Shown piece by piece: positions 6,430 through 11,477 of a DNA stretch of 11,477 bases. Under the pieces are notes generated by a model, which saw nothing but the letters and a program-made list of their open reading frames with translations, did not search any database and was not told where the DNA came from. The DNA is from Tannerella sp. (GTDB lineage Bacteria > Bacteroidota > Bacteroidia > Bacteroidales > Tannerellaceae), in NCBI GenBank assembly GCA_031277235.1, contig JAITMT010000374.1, forward strand, positions 1 to 11,477, read 5' to 3'. The translations under genes were made by a program, and so were the position numbers. Numbering within the stretch: the stretch's first letter is position 1; each line of letters begins with the position of its first letter.

Positions 6430-8613
6430 TTATTTCCCGAATTTTATTTCGGCAGTAAATGGATAAATCAGGGATTCATAGTCGTAAATACTTTTGCAGT
6501 AGAGTGTTACGAGTGTCGGCATCGGGGAAAGATTGATGATTTTCAGATTCGGATGCTTGCGAATATCAACGACCGTCATCGGATTATTCATGCATCTGAG
6601 ATTCTTAACGTATGGAATCTTTTCTATATCAAGCGTTTGCAGTTGATTACCGTAGCAATACAGGTTTTCGAGCGATTTACTGCATACGAAATCCATGGAA
6701 GTCAGCAGGTTATTACCGCAATCCAGCGTATTAATCACGGGATTAGCGCAGACATTGATGTTAGTCAGTTGATTATTACTGCAATTCAATTCCAGAAGCA
6801 TTTTATTTCCGCTGACGTCAATCGAAGCAAACAGGTTGCCGGCGCAGTCCAATTTCTGCAATTTTTGAAGCGGCGAGAAGTCCGCGTTTTTCAGTTTATT
6901 GTTGTTGCAAAACAGTGAAACGAGATTTTTGTTAGCGCTTAAATTCATGGTTTCTAAATGGTTATAACCGAAATCCAGCGTTTGTAATTCCATATTTTGG
7001 GTTACGTCCAATTCTATCAACCGAATGTTGTAGCAAAGCAATTCCGTCAAAGCCGTGTTGTGGCTCACGTCCATCACAACGAGGTTGTTATTGGAGCAAT
7101 TTAAAGTTGTAAGCAATTTATTATCAGATATTTCCAACCGGTTCAATTTATTGTTTCCGCAATCGAGCGCAGTCAGATTCGGATTGAAAGTCAAGTCCAA
7201 TTCGCGAATTTCATTTTTGCGGCAGACCAATATTTCCAATCCAGTAAAATATTCTATGCCATCCAAAGATTTGATATTCAAGTTGGAACAATCCATTTCA
7301 CGGACGTTTCGCGCTTCCTGTCCCGAAATGCCGCCGTCGCCGTTTCTGTCGAAATTATCCGTAACATACTGATTGAAAGCGCTATCGGGAAAAACGATTT
7401 GACCGGCAAAAGCGCTGAGCGCTTCGCGTTTTTGTTCTTTCTCTTTCGCCTTGTTTTCCAGATAGTTACGATTGGATTCCGCCATTCGCCTGATTTCGCC
7501 GACGTTGGTACCGGCGCTTCCCGTAGCCCTGCGCGCGTCCGCAACATTCCTGCTCCCCGCCTTTGCCTCCTCATCCTTTCCCGCCTTCGCCTCTGCCTTT
7601 GCCTTCGCCTTCGCCTCCTTCACCTTTCCACGCTTCCCAACATCCTCAGCAACAGGCGTATCCGTGTATGCCAAATCCGTGTCCAAATCACTGATAACAC
7701 CATACAACTGCGTTTTTTCCTTGGAATAACTGATCTTTTTAACCCGGTTATTATCAGATAAATAAATGGATTCCAACGCAGGCATTGCGTTACAATACAC
7801 ATATTCCAGCGCCTCATTATTCTTCAAATCCAAGACAGTCAGTTTGTTGATACTACATTCCAACTCCGTAAGTTTCGGATTCCGGCTTATATCCAACGCA
7901 GTCAATTGATTATCAGCACAATCCAAATCGGTTAATTGAGGATTGTTACTAACGTCCAGCACCGTCAGTTTATTATGGCTGCAATAAAGCCGCAATAACT
8001 CCCGATTATTGCTGATATTCAACGTTTTCAATTCATTATCCGAACAGTCGAGATATCGCAGATTTTCGCAGTTATCAATATTCAAAGCCGTCAAATTATT
8101 TTGGCTGCAACTCAAATAAGTCAATTCTCGATTGTTCCCCAAATCAATGGAATCAATGAGATTATTGTCAAATATCAATTCTTCAATCTGTTGATTGTGA
8201 GATAAATCCAATTTTTCCAGCCGGTTGTTTTGACAATGCAAATCGGTCAGTTGCGAATTTTGACTCAAATCAAGAATAACTATTTGATTGTTATTGCAAT
8301 ACAATTTCTTCAAAGCAGGATTTTCCCGTAAATCCAACTGTGACAATTTTCCCTTGTCGAAGTGATTGGTCGGCGTGCAATCCAGTTCTTCGAGCGACGT
8401 AAAATACTCAATACCAACGATTGACGAAATTTTTTCAGCAGGAATTTTCATCCGCGTAACGGCTTGGGCTTCGATGCGGGAAATCGTCCTGTCGCCGTCC
8501 GAATCAAAATGTTCCAGCAAAAACCGCTGAAACTCCGCATCGGGAATTTCAATGTTTTGCGCACCCGCCAAACAACTGACAAACAGCAATATAAAAAATA
8601 GATACTTCATCAT
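6430..8613 (-). CDS. exported duplicated leucine-rich-repeat protein with two EF-hand loops
   Basis: This 727-residue protein has signal peptide MMKYLFFILLFVSCLAGAQ followed by two similar halves. Each half opens with an EF-hand-type loop: D37-x-D-G-D41-x-T43-I-S45-x-x-E48, and D422-x-N-G-D426-x-G-I-S430-x-x-E433. Each then runs GIEYFTxLExLxC into 21-residue leucine-rich repeats of the type LxxLxCxxNxLxxLDVSxNxx. The cysteine recurs every 21 residues (106, 127, 169, 190, 211, 232, 253, 274; and 464, 485, 506, 527, 569 to 674), with Phe at 148 and 548. A Lys/Ala/Glu-rich linker (about 327-400) separates the halves. No T9SS tail or LPxTG is seen. It starts 28 bp after pyrD with no promoter box between, so co-transcription is likely. 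A surface or periplasmic binding role is inferred. The start could be 8613 or 8610. Confidence 0.92.
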   Translation of the reverse strand: MMKYLFFILLFVSCLAGAQNIEIPDAEFQRFLLEHFDSDGDRTISRIEAQAVTRMKIPAEKISSIVGIEYFTSLEELDCTPTNHFDKGKLSQLDLRENPALKKLYCNNNQIVILDLSQNSQLTDLHCQNNRLEKLDLSHNQQIEELIFDNNLIDSIDLGNNRELTYLSCSQNNLTALNIDNCENLRYLDCSDNELKTLNISNNRELLRLYCSHNKLTVLDVSNNPQLTDLDCADNQLTALDISRNPKLTELECSINKLTVLDLKNNEALEYVYCNAMPALESIYLSDNNRVKKISYSKEKTQLYGVISDLDTDLAYTDTPVAEDVGKRGKVKEAKAKAKAEAKAGKDEEAKAGSRNVADARRATGSAGTNVGEIRRMAESNRNYLENKAKEKEQKREALSAFAGQIVFPDSAFNQYVTDNFDRNGDGGISGQEARNVREMDCSNLNIKSLDGIEYFTGLEILVCRKNEIRELDLTFNPNLTALDCGNNKLNRLEISDNKLLTTLNCSNNNLVVMDVSHNTALTELLCYNIRLIELDVTQNMELQTLDFGYNHLETMNLSANKNLVSLFCNNNKLKNADFSPLQKLQKLDCAGNLFASIDVSGNKMLLELNCSNNQLTNINVCANPVINTLDCGNNLLTSMDFVCSKSLENLYCYGNQLQTLDIEKIPYVKNLRCMNNPMTVVDIRKHPNLKIINLSPMPTLVTLYCKSIYDYESLIYPFTAEIKFGK
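7555..7620 (-). repeat. low-complexity hexamer-like tract encoding a KA/KE-rich linker
   Basis: On the plus strand the tract is built of repeated GCCTTCGCCT / GCCTTTGCCT units, encoding alternating Lys-Ala and Glu-Ala residues (about 332-353) of the LRR protein. Because the basic unit is a multiple of three, slippage would lengthen or shorten the linker without breaking the frame. Confidence 0.6.
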
Positions 8614-8620
8614 AAAACAA

Positions 8621-8659
8621 CTACACTCTAAACACTAATAACTAAACTCTACACTCTAA
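8621..8659. repeat. 11-bp direct repeat spanning the pyrD / LRR junction
   Basis: CTACACTCTAA occurs at 8621-8631 and 8649-8659. The second copy covers the last codons before the pyrD stop and the first lies in the 28-bp spacer before the LRR gene. It looks like a small local duplication of the pyrD 3' end. Confidence 0.5.
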
Positions 8660-9550
8660 CAACTCATTCACCGATCGAAACCCGTTTTTATCGCAATAAG
8701 CATTGATTCCGTCAATTATTTTCAGCGAAACGGTCGGGTCTATAAAATTGTAAGTACCTACCTGTATGGCAGTTGCGCCGGCTAACAGAAATTCGACCGC
8801 ATTCTGCCACGAACAGATTCCGCCCATCCCGATAACCGGAATTTTCACGGCGTGCGCCGTTTGCCAAACCATCCGCAACGCCACAGGCTTCACGCACGGT
8901 CCTGATAATCCTCCTGTTACGGTCGAGAGAACCGGTTTTCTCCGCTCAATATCTATCGCCATTCCGAGCAGCGTGTTGATAAGCGACACGGAATCAGCGC
9001 CTTCCGATTCGACGGCAATCGCTATTTCCGCAATATCCGTAACGTTGGGTGAAAGTTTGACTATCAGTGTTTTAGGATATACTTTCCGTACCTCCCGCAC
9101 TACTTCCGCCGCCGACGAAGCGCACACGCCAAACAACATGCCGCCTTCCTTCACGTTCGGACACGAAATATTCAGTTCGATTCCCGGAATAAACTCCAAG
9201 TCAGCGATTTTCTCTGCACATTCAATGTAAGTATCTATTGTAGAACCGTTTACATTGACAATAAAATGCGTGTCAATTCCGCGAATCGCCGGATAAATTT
9301 CCCGGATAAAATGATCAACTCCCTTATTTTGAAGCCCTACGGCATTCAGCATACCTGCCGGCGTTTCCGCCATGCGCGGATAGTCGTTTCCTTCGCGCAG
9401 TTCGACGGTCGTACCTTTGACAACGATACCGCCCAATTGCGCAATATCAAAAAAATCAGCGTATTCCGTACCGTAACCGAACGTTCCGGACGCGGTCATC
9501 ACCGGATTTTTCAGCGTTAAATCGCCTATTTTAGTTGTTAAATCTGCCAT
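8642..9550 (-). CDS. pyrD: dihydroorotate dehydrogenase B, catalytic subunit
   Basis: This 302-residue FMN enzyme oxidises dihydroorotate to orotate in de novo pyrimidine synthesis. The class 1B type pairs with PyrK to pass electrons to NAD+. Visible motifs: NPVMTASGTFGYG (15-27), VVKGTT with Lys45, NAVGLQNKG (69-77) and NVNGST (99-104). The active-site cysteine C130 lies in NISCPN, VKLSPN is at 164-169, and the FMN phosphate-binding GMGGI (241-245) and AIQVGT (261-266) follow. The active-site Cys (rather than Ser) and the adjacent pyrK mark it as class 1B. Its start overlaps the 3' end of pyrK by 13 bases, indicating one transcript. Length is normal for the family. Confidence 0.97.
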   Translation of the reverse strand: MADLTTKIGDLTLKNPVMTASGTFGYGTEYADFFDIAQLGGIVVKGTTVELREGNDYPRMAETPAGMLNAVGLQNKGVDHFIREIYPAIRGIDTHFIVNVNGSTIDTYIECAEKIADLEFIPGIELNISCPNVKEGGMLFGVCASSAAEVVREVRKVYPKTLIVKLSPNVTDIAEIAIAVESEGADSVSLINTLLGMAIDIERRKPVLSTVTGGLSGPCVKPVALRMVWQTAHAVKIPVIGMGGICSWQNAVEFLLAGATAIQVGTYNFIDPTVSLKIIDGINAYCDKNGFRSVNELLECRV

Positions 9551-10317
9551 TTCAGTTGATTGATGTTAAAAACAGGTCCTTCCGTACAGGTGCAAACGTT
9601 GCCTCTGACGGTTTTTTCCACGCAGCACAAACAGGTGCCAAAACCGCACGCCATCATATTTTCAAGCGAAACTTCGCAGTCAATATTCTGATTCTTAGCA
9701 TATTTTGCTACCGCCATCATCATGGGTCTCGGACCGCAGGTATATATTTTGTCGAACTTTTTTTTGCCCAAAACGGAATGATGGGTAACGAAACCTTTTT
9801 CGCCTGCCGAACCGTCTTCGGTGGTCAGATAAACATTTCCAAACTGCTCAAATTCAGGAATTTGCATAATATCATTCGCGCTACGCCCACCCAATAGAAA
9901 TTCCGGTGTAAAACCGCTGTTTTTCAGCATCTTACCCATAAACAGCAGAGGCGCCGTCCCGACTCCGCCGCCAATCAGTAAAATACCGGAATTTTGAGCC
10001 GGCGCCGAAAATCCGTTTCCAAGCGGAAGTATCAGATTGACAGTGTCTCCCGAAATCCGTTCCGCCATTTTCCGTGTTCCTTCGCCTACTATCTGTACGA
10101 GTAGCCACAGCGTATTGGTCTCTTTATCAACGTAATTCACCGAAATCGGTCGGCGGAGGAATATTTGATCCGAACCATCCACCCTGACCTGCACAAATTG
10201 ACCGGGTAATATTTCGGGAAGTCTCTTATTGTCAGTAAGTTTCAATAAACAATAACGGTCGTGAAGCCTGACATTCTCCACCACGCGCATATCCAGGATA
10301 TATTTCTTCATCATCAT
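9538..10317 (-). CDS. pyrK: dihydroorotate dehydrogenase B, electron transfer subunit
   Basis: This 259-residue FAD and [2Fe-2S] subunit links PyrD to NAD+. Motifs: the FAD-binding FLRRPIS (53-59), VGEGT (77-81), the NAD-binding LLIGGGVGTAP (113-123) and YTCGPRPM (192-199). The cluster cysteines are C224, C229, C232 and C244 in a CGFGTCLCC...C-T-EGPVF arrangement. A longer frame begins with TTG at 10350, but family members begin MKKYILD. The run of three ATG codons at 10317, 10314 and 10311 gives that N-terminus, so one of them is the true start. I chose 10317 because its ATG overlaps the stop of the upstream gene (ATGA). It overlaps pyrD downstream, forming a tight SHOCT-pyrK-pyrD order. Confidence 0.95.
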   Translation of the reverse strand: MMMKKYILDMRVVENVRLHDRYCLLKLTDNKRLPEILPGQFVQVRVDGSDQIFLRRPISVNYVDKETNTLWLLVQIVGEGTRKMAERISGDTVNLILPLGNGFSAPAQNSGILLIGGGVGTAPLLFMGKMLKNSGFTPEFLLGGRSANDIMQIPEFEQFGNVYLTTEDGSAGEKGFVTHHSVLGKKKFDKIYTCGPRPMMMAVAKYAKNQNIDCEVSLENMMACGFGTCLCCVEKTVRGNVCTCTEGPVFNINQLKWQI

Positions 10318-10778
10318 TTCAAAAATCTGATGGATAGCGGATATTTCCAATTCTCGCCGTTCACGGCTTTTACGATCGCTATTATAATGAAAGCGAACAT
10401 GATAACCAATGGTATGGGCAACAAAATGCTGCCAATAATCGTCAAAAACAAAACGACAGAATACAGGGTAAAACTGATTTCAAAATTGAGGATATTTTTA
10501 CCCGCCGCATCCACTTTCGGACTTTTATCCTTATATAAAAGCCATATAATCAATGGAATAATAAATGCAGAAATAAACTGCGAAGCGTGCAACAGGGCTA
10601 CAAACGTATTTTCGTCTATGCCCAAATCCCACGCGCTATCCTTTTTCTCCTGATACTGACCCTGATACGGATCCTGTTGTTGCAGAATACGCTCTTTTTC
10701 ACGCTCATACTCTTCCTGCGTGATAGCGCCGCTATCCAGAAACTCCTTAAGTTTCTCCAATTCATCGTATATGTTCAT
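10314..10778 (-). CDS. SHOCT domain plus DUF4870-like membrane protein
   Basis: This 154-residue protein starts with a SHOCT motif (LEKLKEFLDSGAITQEEYEREKERIL, about 7-32), a short oligomerisation-type helix pair. A Gln-rich linker (about 33-50) follows. The DUF4870/Tic20-like part has ENTFVALLHASQFISAFIIPLIIWLLYKD (about 56-84), VDAAGKNILNFEISFTLYSVVLF (about 89-111) and a final hydrophobic segment up to about residue 138. It ends in WKYPLSIRFLK, also typical of DUF4870 proteins. Role unknown. It heads the pyrK-pyrD cluster and overlaps pyrK by ATGA, but nothing in it suggests pyrimidine metabolism. It has its own -7 box and no SD. Confidence 0.88.
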   Translation of the reverse strand: MNIYDELEKLKEFLDSGAITQEEYEREKERILQQQDPYQGQYQEKKDSAWDLGIDENTFVALLHASQFISAFIIPLIIWLLYKDKSPKVDAAGKNILNFEISFTLYSVVLFLTIIGSILLPIPLVIMFAFIIIAIVKAVNGENWKYPLSIRFLK

Positions 10779-10799
10779 AATATTACCGTTTTATCGGCA

Positions 10800-10807
10800 C
10801 AAAATTA
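10800..10807 (-). promoter_or_regulatory. Bacteroidota -7 promoter element (TAATTTTG)
   Basis: TAATTTTG on the minus strand, 21 bases before the ATG at 10778. It is the only recognisable -7 box for the SHOCT-pyrK-pyrD(-LRR) cluster. No -33 TTTG at normal spacing. Confidence 0.5.
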
Positions 10808-10892
10808 CAAAAAAATTGTGAGAAATTATAAATTCAAGTAACAATTGCAATTTCAGAGTCATCAACACAAAAGCAGAGTTAGGCACAGAACA

Positions 10893-11022
10893 TCACAACA
10901 ACTTATTAATTGTTTCCATGATCTCTTTTCTTGTTCCTTCTTCGCTATAACCATTGTATTTCAAATATTGTTGTCAATATTTTTTTAATCTCACAATCTG
11001 TTCATAACGATACATATTATAA
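10893..11022 (-). pseudogene. C-terminal remnant of an unidentified protein with internal stop
   Basis: Reading left from the inverted repeat on the minus strand, the frame gives NMYRYEQIVRLKKY, an in-frame TGA (10976-10974), then QQYLKYNGYSEEGTRK and EIMETINKLL before a final TGA at 10895. The composition is protein-like on both sides of the stop. The same frame also extends right to an ATG at 11090, giving a 38-residue frame ending at the TGA. An alternative is that its original N-terminal part is the plus-strand remnant at 11023-11190, now inverted. A degraded glycosyltransferase tail is a weak possibility. Confidence 0.4.
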
Positions 11023-11172
11023 ACCGGATTTATCAGACCGGCTATCCATCCGGCTCGCTTAAAAACCAATGGTTCGGATGTAAAAATCATTCATGCTGTT
11101 GGTGATAAACCCAACTTCGCGGTTATCCATCTTTGCGATTGGGAGTATTACGCTGTTCATAATATGTATCGT
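11007..11172. repeat. 14-bp perfect inverted repeat bracketing a 138-bp segment
   Basis: ACGATACATATTAT at 11007-11020 and its exact reverse complement at 11159-11172. Allowing one mismatch on the inner side adds three more matched bases, and a one-base gap on the outer side adds a CATA match. The 9-base direct repeat CTGTTCATA also accompanies each arm (10998-11006 and 11153-11161). The arms enclose coding-like sequence. Confidence 0.6.
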
Positions 11173-11190
11173 GTATGCCCTCTTCCCTGA
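11023..11190 (+). pseudogene. protein fragment on plus strand, possibly family 8 glycosyltransferase tail
   Basis: The plus-strand frame is open for 55 codons after a TAA, with no start codon until near its end. It reads TGFIRPAIHPARLKTNGS, then DVKIIHAVGDKPNFAVIHLC, then DWEYYAVHNMYR, and leaves the coherent pattern at VCPLP and a TGA. IIHAVGDKPNF resembles the HxxGxxKPW motif near the C-terminus of family 8 glycosyltransferases, and DWEYYA could match the following helix; this is a weak, by-eye resemblance with the Trp missing. The fragment lies almost wholly between the two inverted-repeat arms. Confidence 0.35.
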
Positions 11191-11345
11191 GGTTTTTAAT
11201 CTTCTTTTTCTTGTGGGGAGAGGCTGGAGGGGCTTTAAAAGAAAGAAAAGACACTCCCGTGCCCCTTCTTCCCATACAGTTTTTCTACTGATTTGTGTAA
11301 ATATTTTATTATTATGTGTATAACAAAACATGTATATTAAACTTA

Positions 11346-11382
11346 AAAAATAGGGGGTACCGTCGCGGTTGCCCCTATTTTT
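11346..11382 (-). terminator. strong stem-loop, probable intrinsic terminator (usable on both strands)
   Basis: AAAAATAGGGG (11346-11356) and CCCCTATTTTT (11372-11382) form a perfect 11-bp stem with a 15-base loop. Read on the minus strand the 3' arm is followed by one more T and then TAAG, so it would end a transcript arriving from the right; the A/T ends also allow plus-strand use. No intact gene in the window ends at it, so it likely serves a minus-strand gene beyond the right edge. Confidence 0.6.
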
Positions 11383-11407
11383 CACATTGGCAACCGCAAG
11401 GGTTACC
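11356..11407. repeat. long imperfect inverted repeat overlapping the terminator
   Basis: GGTACCGTCGCGGTTGCC (11356-11373) pairs with GGCAACCGCAAGGGTTACC (11389-11407): nine perfect pairs next to a 15-base loop, then two mismatches and one bulge. It shares bases with the terminator stem, so the two structures exclude each other. The remaining 70 bases to the right edge show no gene. Confidence 0.55.
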
Positions 11408-11477
11408 TTTGATATTTAATGTATAACGATCGCCATTCACTATTCATGTAATGATTTGTTTATTGTGTAACTCATTT

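Noticed and set aside
6328..6918. 196-residue open frame on the plus strand with repeated IQxF-like segments
   Set aside because: It is the antisense shadow of the LRR repeats; its periodicity simply mirrors the 63-bp repeat unit of the real gene.
7278..7817. Minus-strand overlapping frames within the LRR gene (98 and 65 residues)
   Set aside because: They are alternative frames of the LRR coding sequence, Arg-rich because of the GC-rich linker, and have no independent support.
11200..11280. Purine-rich tract with GGGGAGAGGCTGGAGGGG considered as an insertion-sequence end or hairpin
   Set aside because: No matching inverted partner, transposase frame or target duplication is visible; pairing with the later CCCCTTCTTCCC needs several mismatches.
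11059..11385. 108-residue minus-strand open frame at the right end
   Set aside because: It begins inside the terminator stem and crosses the inverted-repeat arm and the purine-rich tract, with no domain or start context. The shorter frames nearby look more protein-like.

Overview
The window looks like chromosomal DNA of a member of the Bacteroidota, most likely Bacteroidales. Three things support this. Seven upstream regions carry the TAnnTTTG -7 element typical of this phylum. Most starts lack a Shine-Dalgarno sequence. One secreted protein ends in a type IX secretion sorting domain, and DHOD-B type pyrimidine genes resembling those of Bacteroides are present. Every well-supported gene lies on the minus strand, so the window reads right to left.

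Right end (10779-11477): about 700 bases without an intact gene. It holds coherent but broken coding remnants on both strands. A 14-bp perfect inverted repeat (11007-11020 / 11159-11172) brackets a 138-bp segment, and inverting that segment would join the two remnants into one frame. Further right is a strong terminator-like stem that overlaps an alternative longer hairpin.

10778 to 6430: a probable operon. A small SHOCT/DUF4870 membrane protein overlaps pyrK by ATGA, pyrK overlaps pyrD, and 28 bp after pyrD comes a large exported leucine-rich-repeat protein. That protein consists of two similar halves, each headed by a complete EF-hand-type calcium loop.

6341 to 4125: single genes or short units, each with its own -7 box. 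They are a small beta-barrel-like exported protein, a DUF3791/DUF3990 pair (probable toxin-antitoxin-like module with an ADP-ribosyltransferase-like partner) and a LEA-2-like lipoprotein.

4063 to 2788: the only well-formed two-part promoter, then a doubtful 76-residue small ORF, then a T9SS-exported protein. A pair of palindromes lies just downstream.

2520 to 1: an MgtC/SapB family membrane protein, then a two-gene unit. The unit is an exported thioredoxin-fold protein with both active-site cysteines missing, translationally coupled (TTGA overlap) to a LolC/E-FtsX type ABC permease that runs off the left edge about a dozen residues before its expected end.

Functionally, the window mixes housekeeping genes (pyrimidine synthesis, an envelope ABC transporter, MgtC) with several exported or surface proteins of unknown role and one probable mobile two-gene module. 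All family assignments come from reading motifs by eye; no search was run.
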